Assembly (NCBI RefSeq): GCF_026965555.1
Contig: NZ_CP114040.1
Coordinates: 13,041,501 to 13,105,500, forward strand
DNA length: 64,000 nt
DNA from: Nannocystis punicea
Lineage (GTDB): Bacteria; Myxococcota_A; Polyangia; Nannocystales; Nannocystaceae
Direction: 5' to 3'
The first letter of the stretch is position 1. Every line of letters starts with the position of its first letter. Under the pieces are notes generated by a model. The model was not told where the DNA came from, did not search any database, and was given only the letters and a program-made list of their open reading frames with translations. Shown piece by piece: positions 40,384 through 49,826 of the stretch. A program made the translations under genes and the position numbers.

Positions 40384-43266
40384 CTACGGGACAGGGACCT
40401 TGATCAGGGTGTAGTGGGCGTTCTCGTAGGCGACCTGGCTGCCGGCGCGGAGGTCGGGCGGGAGGGAGCTCTTGGCGCGGGCCCCGTGGCCGCCGGTGGT
40501 GATGATCCAGACGTTGCGGCCGTGGCCGCGGTTGGCGTCGACCAGCTCCGCGAGGGTCTCGCGGTCGGCCTCCTTCTGCACCCACACCGCGCCCTTGGTA
40601 AAGAAGGTCTCGCCGCGGTAGTAGAACCACCAGCTGGCCAGCGGGTCGTCGGGGCCGCGGTGGTCGTAGTAGTGGCGGATCGCCGAGCGCTGCGACCAGT
40701 GCTCCGACACCGCGGGCAGGTAGCTGTTGAGCGTGTAGTGCAGGGTGATGAAGCCGGCCAGCAGCATGGCGACCAGCGCGGCCCGCTGGCGGCGGGCGGC
40801 CCACAGCGCGAGGCCGAGGGCGAACGGCAGGGCGCAGGCGACGAGGCCGGTGGTCTCGGGCGCGCCGTTGCGCCACATGTGATCGTAGAGGTAGGTCGTG
40901 AGGTGGGTGATCCACGCCGGCTCGACGATGGCGTCGCGCAGGACGAGCGCCAGGAGGACGGTGCCGAGGCCGGCTGCCGCCCACGCCAGCTTGCGGTCGC
41001 GCGCGGCCGGGGCCGGCTCGCTCAGCCACAGGCCCAGCAGCAGGGCCAGCGGCGGCAGGGCCGGGAGGAGGTAGTGGTAGTACTTGGTGACGCTGGTGGT
41101 CAGCAGCGCCAGGGTGGCGCAGAACCACAGCAGGGCGAACCGCCACAGCTCCGACGAGGCCGGCGCCGGGGGTTCGCCGGAGAGGCGGCTGGCCGGAAGG
41201 ACATGGCTTTGCGGACCTGTCGGTTGCGCCATGTCGCTCGGGGCATGTCCTGAAGTATCGTCGGCGCGCAGGCGGCGGGCGGCGGCCCACAGGGCGGCGG
41301 GCAGGGCGGCGGACCACGGGAGGGCGGCGACGCCGAGGGTGCGCAGGTAGTAGGCGAAGCCGCCGACGGCCTGGTCCTGCTCGCCGCTGCCGAAGCGGGC
41401 CAGGTTGTTGACGATGATCAGCTCGTTGAGCCACGGGTCGCCGCGGTAGATCCACATGGCGTGGTGCCACGGCAGCGAGGCCAGCGCGAACAGGAGGACG
41501 CCGGTCAGCGGGCCGCAGCGCCACAGGTTGGCGACGGTGAGGCGGCCGCTGACGAGCAGGTGCAGCAGCACGAGCAGGCCGACGAGGCCGGGGCCGATCA
41601 TGCCCTTGCCGACCAGCGAGACGCCGGCCGCGAGGTAGAGCACGCCCATCCACGCCTGCGCGCGCGTGCGCCAGCGGAGCGTCCGCAGCAGCACCAGCAG
41701 GGCCACCGCGGCGTAGCCGAGCATGACCAGGTGGATCTTCACCAGAGTGGCGAAGTTCGGCACCCCGGGCTTCTTCACGAAGCGCGACACGCGGGCGACG
41801 GTGTGGTCGCTGCTGACGTGGAGGTCGAGGGCGACGATCGGGGCGACCACCGCGAGCAGGAAGAGGACGAGGAAGCCGAGGTAGGCCCGGTCCCACGGCA
41901 GCTCCCAGCGGGCGACGGCGGCCAGGCGCGCGCGCCAGCCGGTCGGCGCGCGCCGGGCTGGCGAAAGGGACAGGTCGGCCGCGCGCGGCGCAGAGGCGGA
42001 CGCGGCCGCCGCCGGCGAAGGGGACCGATGCGCTGGCGAAAGAGACAGGTCGACCGCCGGGGCGGCGCCGCTGGCTGGCGGAAGGGACAGGTGATTCGCG
42101 GTGGTCGGGTCCGTGGCTGGCGCAAGGGACAGGTCGGCCGCCGGGGCGGCGCCGCTGGCTGGCGGAAGGGACAGGTGAGTGGCGGCGACGGGGTCCGTGG
42201 CTGGCGCGAGGGACAGGTCGGCCGCCGGGGCGGCGCCGCTGGCTGGCGGAAGGGACAGGTGAGTGGGCGCGGCGGGGTCGGTGGCTGGCGCGAGGGACAG
42301 GTCGGCTGCGCGGGCTGCGGAGGCGGATGCGGCAGGGGCGCGCGGGAGATCGGACACCTCGCCCTGGCGCGAGAGATCGGTCGCGTCGGCCGGCGCGGCT
42401 GTCGGCGCGGACAGGTCGGTGTCGGCTCGCGTGGGCGATGCGGCTGTCTCTCGGGACAGGATGGTGCGCCCGGAGGCGTCGGCGCGGTCGCTCGCCGGCG
42501 CGCCCGCGGTCCCCGCACCTGTACTCGCGGACAGATGGTGACGCGCGTCGATGGAGCCTGTCTCATCGGACATGTCTGAAAAAACATGACCGTTCGGGGC
42601 GTCGCCGAGGTTCACGAATCGGGCGCGGAGGCGGCGCGGGAGGAGGGTGACGAGGGCGCGGCGGCGCAGGGGCCGGTCGGGCCGCAGCCAGGCGAGCGCC
42701 CAGGCGGCCATGGCGAGCGTCACCGGGGCGACGAAGAACATGTCGGTCAGCGCCTGACGGCTGACGATCGCCCACTGCGGCATGGTGACGAGGGCGAGGG
42801 CGGTGTAAAACCCGGCGCGCACCGGCTGACCGGCGTCCACCGGACGGGCGGCGGCGAGCAGGCGAGCGCACGCCCAGCCGAGGAAGACCGCGCAGGCCAG
42901 CCCCGTGAGCATGCTCGGCAGGCGGATCGCCAGCTCCGGCCAGGGGGCGCGCACCATCTCGTCGGGCGCGGCGCCGAGGCCGACGCCGAGCAGCTTCATG
43001 CTCAGCGCCATCAGCCAGAACGGCAGGGCCGGCTTGGACCAAAAGGTGTTCTCGGCGTTGCCGTCGGGCCCGACTCCGGGCTTCCACCACAGGTCGAGCG
43101 GGTCGTTGCGCAGCAGGATCTGTCGCGCCACCTCGCCGTAATGCGTCTCCCACGGATCCCACGGTCCGCAGGCGGCGAGCGACCAGGCGCTCAGCGCGAC
43201 GACGGCGAGGGCGGCGAGTGCGAACAGCGCCCAGGTCGGCGGGCGAAAGGCGGGTCCGGGAGCCAC
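40384..43266 (-). CDS. GT39/ArnT-like membrane glycosyltransferase with a large repetitive insert
   Basis: 960 residues. An N-terminal region with the family acidic motif (WDPWETHYGEVARQ, first luminal loop) and multiple membrane segments place it in the PMT/ArnT-type superfamily, which transfers sugars from polyprenyl phosphates. Between membrane segments near residues 225-440 lies an insert made of dyad-derived repeats (DLSLAPATDP and THLSLPPASGAAPA, 28-residue period). A smaller insert (DDTSGHAPSDMAQPTGPQ) lies further on. The inserts fall in loops, so the membrane core appears intact. GTG start. The target could be lipid A, protein or a polysaccharide. Confidence 0.85.
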   Translation of the reverse strand: MAPGPAFRPPTWALFALAALAVVALSAWSLAACGPWDPWETHYGEVARQILLRNDPLDLWWKPGVGPDGNAENTFWSKPALPFWLMALSMKLLGVGLGAAPDEMVRAPWPELAIRLPSMLTGLACAVFLGWACARLLAAARPVDAGQPVRAGFYTALALVTMPQWAIVSRQALTDMFFVAPVTLAMAAWALAWLRPDRPLRRRALVTLLPRRLRARFVNLGDAPNGHVFSDMSDETGSIDARHHLSASTGAGTAGAPASDRADASGRTILSRETAASPTRADTDLSAPTAAPADATDLSRQGEVSDLPRAPAASASAARAADLSLAPATDPAAPTHLSLPPASGAAPAADLSLAPATDPVAATHLSLPPASGAAPAADLSLAPATDPTTANHLSLPPASGAAPAVDLSLSPAHRSPSPAAAASASAPRAADLSLSPARRAPTGWRARLAAVARWELPWDRAYLGFLVLFLLAVVAPIVALDLHVSSDHTVARVSRFVKKPGVPNFATLVKIHLVMLGYAAVALLVLLRTLRWRTRAQAWMGVLYLAAGVSLVGKGMIGPGLVGLLVLLHLLVSGRLTVANLWRCGPLTGVLLFALASLPWHHAMWIYRGDPWLNELIIVNNLARFGSGEQDQAVGGFAYYLRTLGVAALPWSAALPAALWAAARRLRADDTSGHAPSDMAQPTGPQSHVLPASRLSGEPPAPASSELWRFALLWFCATLALLTTSVTKYYHYLLPALPPLALLLGLWLSEPAPAARDRKLAWAAAGLGTVLLALVLRDAIVEPAWITHLTTYLYDHMWRNGAPETTGLVACALPFALGLALWAARRQRAALVAMLLAGFITLHYTLNSYLPAVSEHWSQRSAIRHYYDHRGPDDPLASWWFYYRGETFFTKGAVWVQKEADRETLAELVDANRGHGRNVWIITTGGHGARAKSSLPPDLRAGSQVAYENAHYTLIKVPVP
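41945..42590 (-). repeat. In-frame minisatellite built from dyad half-sites
   Basis: The sequence GAAGGGACAGGT or GAGGGACAGGT recurs every 40-44 bp (for example near 42076, 42127, 42166, 42211, 42250 and 42291), forming an 84-bp higher-order unit present about three times. Read on the minus strand each half-site encodes (D/H)LSL. The distal end carries whole dyads (CATCGGACATGTCTGAAAAAACATG near 42566). Confidence 0.85.
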
Positions 43267-43316
43267 GAGCGGGAGAGTCGTACCAAAGCCGCGGCCGCCG
43301 GTGTAGCCTGGCGCGC

Positions 43317-44288
43317 GTGACCATGTCCGTCGATGACGTGCGGGCCGCGGCCGAGCGCCTCGCCGGGAGAGTCGTGAGGACGCCGGTGCTGCGCTCGCCG
43401 GCCCTCGACGCGCTGGCCGGGGCGGAGCTGTGGCTCAAGGCGGAGTGCCTGCAGCGGATCGGGGCGTTCAAGGCGCGCGGGGCGCTGCACGCGGTCGGGC
43501 GCATGAGCCCCGAGACCCGCAGCCGCGGCGTGATCACCTTCAGCTCCGGCAACCACGCGCAGGCGGTCGCCCTGGCCGCGCGCGAGTTCGGGGTGCCGGC
43601 GACGATCGCCATGCCGGTCGACGCGCCCGCGGTCAAGGTCGCAGGCGTGCGCGCGCTCGGGGCCGAGATCGTGTTCGCCGGCACGACGTCCGAGGAGCGG
43701 CGCGCGGCCGCGCTCGCGGTCCGTGAGCGCACCGGCGGGGCCATCGTCGACCCGTTCGACGACGCCGACATCATCGCCGGCCAGGGCACCGCGACGCTCG
43801 AGCTGGTCGAGGAGGTCCTGGCCCGTGGGTCCAAGCTCGACGCGCTGGTCGTCCCGGTCGGCGGCGGCGGCCTCATCGCCGGCGCGTGCCTGGTGGCCGA
43901 GGCCGCCGACATCGCCGTCTACAGCGCCGAGCCCGGCACCTGCAACGCGCTCGCCCGGAGCCTCCGCGCCGGCGAGCGCGTGGCCGTGCAGCCGGGCTCG
44001 ACCCTGGCCGACGGCCTCAAGCCGGTCCGCGTCGGCGAGCAGAACTTCGCCGTCGCCAGCCGGGTGGTCCGCGGCAGCTTCGAGGTCGACGACGACGCCC
44101 TCGGCCGCGCGCTGGTCGCCCTGCTGCTGCACGCGAAGGTGCTGGTCGAGCCGTCCGGCGCGGCCGGGCTGGCGGCGGCCCTGTCCGGGGCCCTGCGCGG
44201 CCGCCGGGTCGGGGTCCTGCTGTCGGGCGGCAACGTCGAGCCGTCCCTGGTCGCCGAGCTGCTCGGCCGCCACGCGGGGCAGGCGTGA
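43317..44288 (+). CDS. PLP-dependent threonine/serine dehydratase-family enzyme
   Basis: 323 residues, fold type II. The PLP lysine is in IGAFKARGA (Lys 52), the phosphate-side loop in FSSGNHAQAVA, and the glycine-rich PLP phosphate loop in VPVGGGGLIAG. The length matches the catabolic threonine dehydratase/serine racemase group without the ACT regulatory domain. TAGCCT lies exactly 7 nt before GTG 43317; ATG 43323 is an alternative. Monocistronic, divergent from the glycosyltransferase. Confidence 0.9.
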   Translation: MTMSVDDVRAAAERLAGRVVRTPVLRSPALDALAGAELWLKAECLQRIGAFKARGALHAVGRMSPETRSRGVITFSSGNHAQAVALAAREFGVPATIAMPVDAPAVKVAGVRALGAEIVFAGTTSEERRAAALAVRERTGGAIVDPFDDADIIAGQGTATLELVEEVLARGSKLDALVVPVGGGGLIAGACLVAEAADIAVYSAEPGTCNALARSLRAGERVAVQPGSTLADGLKPVRVGEQNFAVASRVVRGSFEVDDDALGRALVALLLHAKVLVEPSGAAGLAAALSGALRGRRVGVLLSGGNVEPSLVAELLGRHAGQA

Positions 44289-44360
44289 ACTTCGGGACAG
44301 GTCATGAAGGACATGACTCGAAGGACAATGTTTAATCGGACATGTCTCTTGGGGCATGTC
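44289..44360. repeat. Dyad cluster overlapping a signal sequence
   Basis: GGGACAGGTCATGAAGGACATG, then AAGGACAATGTTTAATCGGACATG and TCTTGGGGCATGTCC. The last copies encode the start of the next gene. Confidence 0.7.
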
Positions 44361-45587
44361 CTGACGTGCGCGCTGGCGTGCGGGCGGCCCGGCGAGCAGG
44401 CGCGGCCGCGCCCGGACGCGCCCGAGCAGCCGGCGCCGACCGAGGTGAAGGAGGCGCCGCCACCCGAGCCGACGCCCGCCGAGCTGGCCGCCGAGGAGGC
44501 GCGCCGGGCCGAGGCCGCCGCCCACAGGGTGGTGTTCGCCGACCGGATCACCTTCGGGTACGTGCTGCTGCTACCCGGGCCGCCCGGCCCGGCCCCGACG
44601 CGCGAGGAGCTGCAGGCGATCGTGCGGCGGATGTTCGCCGAGAGCGTCGACGACCCGGAGGTCGCGCAGCTGCTCGACCTCGTGGCCACGCCGCCGCGCG
44701 CGGACATGAGCGCGCTGCGGGGCCCGAACGAGGCTGTCCCGAAGGCCAGCCACGAGGAGCCGCTCGACCCCGAGGCGGCGGCCCGGGTGTGGGCGACCAC
44801 CGACCTGCTCGGGCTCGAGATCGAGGCGCTGCCGGCCGCGGCGGTCGAGCCGAAGCTGCTCGCCGACCCCGAGCTGACGCGGGCGCTCGAGCCCGAGGAG
44901 CGCGCCAGCCTGCCCGAGCGCACTCAGCTGGTGCTGCTGCGCGCGCTCTATCGCAACCAGAACGGGGTGCGTGGGCTTCGGCTTCTGCAGGCGCTGGTCC
45001 GGGCCGTGGCGGCCGACACCGGCGCGCTCGTGCACGACCCCGACACGCTCGAGACGGTCGGGCCGGCGGCGTTCGCCGCGCGGCGGCTGCAGGCCAGCCT
45101 CGGCAACATCGCCGACCAGGTCGCAGTGGTCCCGTTCATCGATCCCCGACAGCCCGATGCGGTCCGCCTCACGACCCGCGGCATGCGTCGCTTCGGCAGC
45201 GTCGACCTCGAGCTCGACGGGCTGGAGCGCGACCTGCCGGCGCTGCAGCAGGCGACCTACTTCCTGCACGGGCTCGGGCTGGTGATGGTGCGGCTGGGAG
45301 AATTCGACCGCTCGGGCTTCGCGGTCGAGGCCCCTGATGTGATCGGGCTGCACTATCGTGACTGCGTCGACGCCTACGCCGGCCAGGTGGCGCTGCCGCG
45401 GTGCAGCGCGTGTCCGGAAGAGGTGGAGATCCACCTCGTGGAGCGCCCGGCCGAACCGCATGACCCACCCGGACACGTGGTCGCGCGGATCGTCGCGCCG
45501 CAGGCCATCAGCGGCCGCCCCGACTACGATCACATCGCATGGATCCGCGCCGCCATAGGCCGCGTGCTCGGGCGCCCCGCGAGCTGA
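44328..45587 (+). CDS. Lipoprotein of unknown function
   Basis: About 419 residues. A short signal (MFNRTCLLGHVLTCALACG) precedes a Pro/Glu linker (EQPAPTEVKEAPPPEPTP) and a globular domain with no recognised family. A C-terminal CSAC pair occurs near the end. Start candidates are 44304, 44313 and 44328. The start codons and half of the signal peptide lie within dyad elements, so the element appears to have supplied or replaced the native N-terminus. The N-terminal charge is low for a signal peptide. Confidence 0.7.
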   Translation: MFNRTCLLGHVLTCALACGRPGEQARPRPDAPEQPAPTEVKEAPPPEPTPAELAAEEARRAEAAAHRVVFADRITFGYVLLLPGPPGPAPTREELQAIVRRMFAESVDDPEVAQLLDLVATPPRADMSALRGPNEAVPKASHEEPLDPEAAARVWATTDLLGLEIEALPAAAVEPKLLADPELTRALEPEERASLPERTQLVLLRALYRNQNGVRGLRLLQALVRAVAADTGALVHDPDTLETVGPAAFAARRLQASLGNIADQVAVVPFIDPRQPDAVRLTTRGMRRFGSVDLELDGLERDLPALQQATYFLHGLGLVMVRLGEFDRSGFAVEAPDVIGLHYRDCVDAYAGQVALPRCSACPEEVEIHLVERPAEPHDPPGHVVARIVAPQAISGRPDYDHIAWIRAAIGRVLGRPAS

Positions 45588-45631
45588 CGCCGGTCTGCGC
45601 TCGCCGGGGCCGGTCCTCTCGCCGCTGCGGG

Positions 45632-45678
45632 TTGGCGCGTCGTAGCGAGGCCCGATATACTGAACTCGGGCCGAGTTC
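45632..45678 (+). promoter_or_regulatory. Promoter with start-site palindrome before the vWA lipoprotein gene
   Basis: TTGGCG (45632-45637), 18-nt spacer, TATACT (45656-45661). Immediately after lies GAACTCGG-G-CCGAGTTC (45662-45678), a perfect 8-bp inverted repeat that covers the expected transcription start. It could be an operator or the first hairpin of a 108-nt leader. Confidence 0.6.
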
Positions 45679-45785
45679 GGCCTCTTGAGTTCACGCTTCG
45701 CCGAATCCCGCTCCCAGGGGTTCGGTCGGGCCCTCGGGCCCCGGGCCTCGGCCCCCCACTGAATTACTCCTTGTCTGAGGTCGCC

Positions 45786-47516
45786 ATGCCCTCTCTTCGC
45801 GGGTCCCCCCCTGCGTGTTCGCCAACCCCTGCTGCTGTTCGCCTCGCGGACGCAGTTCACCGCGAGCATGGGTCGCGGCGGCCCGGGCGGCCCAGCCTCG
45901 GCGCCGCGCTGGGCCTGTGGGCGCTGGTCGCCGGCTGTTCGTCGGCCGCCGACCTCGCCGCTTCGCAGGGCGGCGGGACCGACACCGACACTCTCGGCGG
46001 CCTGGCCTCGGGCGGGTCGTTGACCGCGTCGGAGAGCGACTCTGACGGCGGCGAACCCACCACGGGGGCGTCGGGCCCGGGCGGGACCACCGAGGCCGGC
46101 GAGACCGAACCGGCCACGACCTCGGAGACCGGCGAACAGCCGGCGCCGCCGTCGGACGAGCCGGCGCCGCTCGACGAGAAGGACCCGCAGAACGTCCCCG
46201 AGGAGGCCCTGTGTGGGCCCGATCCGACGACGTGGCGGCTGGCGGCGCGCGAGCCCGACGCGATGTCGTCGCCGGCCCACGCGCGCGAGGCGATGCTCGG
46301 GCAGTGGCCGTCGCTGACGAGCGTGGTCATCCGCCCGTGGGAGTTCCTCAACTACTACACGTTCGCCTACCCGCTGGCGCCGCCGGAGCAGCTGCTCGCC
46401 GGGGCCCAGCTGCGCGCGAGCAAGGATGACCTCGGGGACATCTTCGAATTGCAGGTGGCGATCCGCGGCCCCGAGCTCAAGAAGGCCGACCGCCCGCCGG
46501 TGCACCTGACGCTCGCGCTCGACAACTCGGGCTCGATGGAGGGCAAGGCGCTCGAGCTGCTGAAGACCGCGAGCCACGTGCTGGCGGCGGAGCTGCGCGC
46601 GGGCGACACGGCGGCGGTGGTCAGCTGGAACATGGCCGACGCGCCGCTGCTGCCGGTGACGATGGTGACCGGGCCGAACGACTCCAAGCTGCTGGCGGCG
46701 ATCGACGAGTTCGACGTCGGCGGCTCCGCCGAGCTGACGCAGGCGCTCAGCGCCGGCTACGCCCAGGCCGACAAGGCGTATGTCCCGAAGGACATCAACC
46801 GCCTGGTCCTCATCAGCGACGGCGGCGCGACCGCGACCCAGGACGACCTCGAGGAGATGGCCAAGCGCGCCGGCGACGTCCCGAACAAGACCGGGGTCCA
46901 CGCGATCGGCGTCGGCGTCGGCGACCCGGGCCTGTTCCGCAGCGGCCTCATCGACGCCATCGGCGTGGCCGGCGCGGGGCCGTCGATCTACGTCGGCAGC
47001 GCCGCGGCGGCCGAGACCCAGCTCGGCAAGCGCTTCCTCAGCCTGGTCGGCCTGACCGCCTCGTCGGTCGACGTCCGCATTACCCTGCCTCCGGGCCTCG
47101 AGCTCGTGTCCGAGTCGCAGGCCGACAACGAGACGATCGCCCAGGACCACGTGACCGCGGCGCCGACCGACAACTCGGTCGTCCACCGCCGCCTGCGCCC
47201 GTGCGCCGACGACCTCGACATGAGCGGGGCGCTCCAGGTCGAGCTCCACTGGGTCGACGCGGTCACCGGCGAGCCGAAGAAGACCACCGCGGAGTGGAAG
47301 CTGACCGAGCTGCTGTCCGGCGAGACGACCTGGCTGCAGAAGGGCGAGGCTGTGCTGGCGTACGCGGCGGCGCTGCGGGCGATCCAGTACTACGCCGGCG
47401 ACACGGTGGCGATCGAGACGGCGTGGGAGCGGCTCGAGGCGGCGAAGAAGGCGCTGCCCGACGACCCCGAGCTGGTGGAGATGGGCCAGGTGCTCGCGGC
47501 GCTGCAGGAGCCGTAG
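45786..47516 (+). CDS. Secreted vWA-domain lipoprotein
   Basis: 576 residues. A signal with lipobox LVAGC is followed by a long acidic Thr/Gly/Glu linker (TDTDTLGGLASGG and onward), typical of this bacterial group. The vWA domain starts near residue 220 with MIDAS DNSGSM, ELTQAL (Thr ligand) and ISDGG. The C-terminal domain resembles the YfbK-like set. A dyad is read as YVPKDIN. It is probably an outer-membrane adhesion or assembly protein. ATG 45786 is preferred over TTG 45771. Confidence 0.85.
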   Translation: MPSLRGSPPACSPTPAAVRLADAVHREHGSRRPGRPSLGAALGLWALVAGCSSAADLAASQGGGTDTDTLGGLASGGSLTASESDSDGGEPTTGASGPGGTTEAGETEPATTSETGEQPAPPSDEPAPLDEKDPQNVPEEALCGPDPTTWRLAAREPDAMSSPAHAREAMLGQWPSLTSVVIRPWEFLNYYTFAYPLAPPEQLLAGAQLRASKDDLGDIFELQVAIRGPELKKADRPPVHLTLALDNSGSMEGKALELLKTASHVLAAELRAGDTAAVVSWNMADAPLLPVTMVTGPNDSKLLAAIDEFDVGGSAELTQALSAGYAQADKAYVPKDINRLVLISDGGATATQDDLEEMAKRAGDVPNKTGVHAIGVGVGDPGLFRSGLIDAIGVAGAGPSIYVGSAAAAETQLGKRFLSLVGLTASSVDVRITLPPGLELVSESQADNETIAQDHVTAAPTDNSVVHRRLRPCADDLDMSGALQVELHWVDAVTGEPKKTTAEWKLTELLSGETTWLQKGEAVLAYAAALRAIQYYAGDTVAIETAWERLEAAKKALPDDPELVEMGQVLAALQEP

Positions 47517-47531
47517 TAGGATCGCGCGGCC

Positions 47532-48068
47532 ATGGACGCCGCGCCGCCGCTCGTGTGGATCGACCTCGAGATGTCGGGCCTCGAACCCGACCGCTGCCAG
47601 ATCCTCGAGATCGCGGCGATCATCACCGACGGGGACCTCAACATCGTCGCCGAGGGCCCCGACCTCGTGATCCACCAGCCCGACGAGGTGCTCGAGGCGA
47701 TGGACGAGTGGTGCACCCGCCAGCACGGCAACAGCGGCCTGACCGCGGCGGTCAAGGCGTCGACCGTGGAGCTCGCCGAGGCCGAGGCGCAGGTGCTGGG
47801 GCTGATCCGCGCCTACTGCCCGCCCGGCAAGTCGCCGCTGTGCGGCAACTCGATCGGCCACGACCGCCGCTTCCTGGTCCGCTACATGCCCGCGCTCGCC
47901 GGCTACCTCAGCTACCGCAACATCGACGTGTCGTCGATCAAGGAGCTGGTCCGCCGCTGGTACCCCACCGTCAGCGCGCCCGCCAAGCGCGAGACCCACC
48001 GCGCGCTCGACGACATCCGCGAGTCGATCGCCGAGCTCCGGTTCTACCGCGAGCACGTGTTCCGCTGA
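47532..48068 (+). CDS. orn: Oligoribonuclease
   Basis: 178 residues. DEDDh 3'-5' exonuclease that degrades 2-5 nt RNAs, including pGpG, to mononucleotides. The motif-I acids are in WIDLEMSGL (Asp 11, Glu 13), a middle Asp is in NSIGHDRRF, and the final His/Asp are in ETHRALDDI. The length is normal. TAGGAT (47517-47522) lies 9 nt before the ATG. The MFS gene follows after 5 nt. Confidence 0.96.
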   Translation: MDAAPPLVWIDLEMSGLEPDRCQILEIAAIITDGDLNIVAEGPDLVIHQPDEVLEAMDEWCTRQHGNSGLTAAVKASTVELAEAEAQVLGLIRAYCPPGKSPLCGNSIGHDRRFLVRYMPALAGYLSYRNIDVSSIKELVRRWYPTVSAPAKRETHRALDDIRESIAELRFYREHVFR

Positions 48069-48073
48069 GCCGC

Positions 48074-49264
48074 ATGCGCACGGCGGGCTTCAAGCTCCAT
48101 TACTTCCTGCTGTACGCGGTGGTCGGGGCGTACCTGCCCTATGTGCCAGTATTCTTGGGACATGACCTGAAGTTACCGGACAGCCAGATCGGCTGGATCA
48201 CCGGCGCCTACGGGCTCGCGGTCCTGCTCGCGCCGCCGGTGATGGCGGCCCTGGCCGACCGCAAGGTCCCCGGCCGCACTCTGGTGGCGATCGGCTACTC
48301 GCTGTCGTGCGCGGTGCTGCTGGCGTTCGCGTGGGCCGACGGGTTCGCGGCGTCGCTCGTGCTGTCGGCCGCGTTCGGCCTGGCCTACACGCCGATGACG
48401 CCGCTGCTCGACGCGCTCGCGTTCACCGAGATGGCCCGCACCCGGGCCGCCGGCGCGACGCCGCCCGACTACGGGGCGCTGCGGGTGTGGGGCAGCCTCG
48501 GCTTCATGGCGCCGGCGTTCGTGCTGTTCGCGTTGATGTACTCGGGCGCCGCCGGCGGCCGCGCGGCGATGCTGACGGGCGCGGCCGCGGCGGCGCTGGC
48601 GGCCGTGTGCGCGCCGCTGCTGCCGCGCGTGCTGCCGGAGCCGCGCAGTTCGGCGGCGGTGCCCACGACCGCGGCGTGGGCCGAGCTGCGGCGCCCGCCG
48701 ACGTTCGCGCTGGTCGGGCCGCTGGTGTTGTTGTTCGCGTCGATCAGCGTGTTCTACGCGTTCTACCCGCGGCTGGTGGTCGAGGTGGGGATCGATCCGG
48801 CGTGGGTGGGCCTGGTGTCGAACCTCGGGGTGCTGTTCGAGCTGCCGTGGATCTTCCTCGCGCCGGCGATCCTGCGCCGCACGAGCGTGCGCTCGTTGAT
48901 GCTGTTCGGCGCGGCGTGCATGGCCGGACGCATGGCGCTGCTGTTCGCCGCGGCGTCGCCGACGACGGTGCTGGCGACCCAGATCTTGCACGGACCGGTG
49001 GTGATGAGCCTGTACCTGCTGCCGCCGATGGTGCTCGATCACAAGGCGGCGCCCGACTTCCGCAACTCGGTGCAGGGGCTGTACGCGGCGCTGTGCTACG
49101 GCGCGGCGCGGTTCGTCGGCTCGGGCGCGGCCGGCCACGCGGCGGAATTCGGGCTCCAGTGGGCCTTCGCGCTCGCGGCCGCGTTCGCGCTCGCGGCCGC
49201 GCTGTGGTTGTGGCTGGCCTGGCGCGATCCCGCGGTCGAGACGGCGTTGCGCGGCTCGCGGTAA
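48074..49264 (+). CDS. MFS transporter (MFS_1-like/LacY-type)
   Basis: 396 residues with 12 predicted membrane segments. YAVVGAYLPYVPVFL at the start and ADRKVPGRTL in the loop between helices 2 and 3 fit the nucleoside:H+ symporter/phenylpropionate permease-like group of the major facilitator superfamily. The substrate is unknown. It begins 5 nt after orn and its stop codon overlaps the TAAGCT hexamer that precedes the next gene. A degenerate dyad lies in the first periplasmic loop (FLGHDLKLPD). Confidence 0.88.
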   Translation: MRTAGFKLHYFLLYAVVGAYLPYVPVFLGHDLKLPDSQIGWITGAYGLAVLLAPPVMAALADRKVPGRTLVAIGYSLSCAVLLAFAWADGFAASLVLSAAFGLAYTPMTPLLDALAFTEMARTRAAGATPPDYGALRVWGSLGFMAPAFVLFALMYSGAAGGRAAMLTGAAAAALAAVCAPLLPRVLPEPRSSAAVPTTAAWAELRRPPTFALVGPLVLLFASISVFYAFYPRLVVEVGIDPAWVGLVSNLGVLFELPWIFLAPAILRRTSVRSLMLFGAACMAGRMALLFAAASPTTVLATQILHGPVVMSLYLLPPMVLDHKAAPDFRNSVQGLYAALCYGAARFVGSGAAGHAAEFGLQWAFALAAAFALAAALWLWLAWRDPAVETALRGSR

Positions 49265-49826
49265 GCTCGCGCCCATGGTGCGTCCTGAAGACGCGGACGA
49301 GAAGGACCCCGAAGGGGGCGGCTCGGCCGCGTCATGCTGCACCGTTCCAGCGGGTGAGAGTCCCGTCCGGGTAGGCGCCGGAGCGCCCGGTAGCAGGCCC
49401 CAGGTACGGCGAGAGATCGTCGTGGCCCGAGCGGGGCGTCAAGTGCCTCTACGGAGGGAGCAAGAACGCGGGCCGCAACATGAAGTGAAGCCTGCAGCCT
49501 CGACAGAGAAACAATGGGGGAGCCGAGCCGCTCATGCCACGGCGAAGGCCACGTCCACCGCGCAGACATCCGGAGTAGAAAGCGCGGCGGGTCCTCCCGG
49601 GGTAGGGGGCGCAGCACGCGTTCAAGGAGCGATGCGGAACAGGAGAGGCCCGTCTGCACGGCCCATGTCGGGGCGAAGCGACTCGTATAAGCCGAAGGCG
49701 AAGTCGAGCGCTGTGCAGCGGGAGTCCGAGGGGGTCGTAGTACCGATGATGGTGGCGCAGAACAACGCCGCCGGAGGGAAGGGCCCCTGGGGTGGTCGTG
49801 TCGGAGAAGAAGGTAAGCGCGAGGGC

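Noticed and set aside
44571..48056. A 1,161-residue minus-strand frame
   Set aside because: Opposes orn (all catalytic residues present) and two lipoproteins with signal peptides; no domain in its translation.
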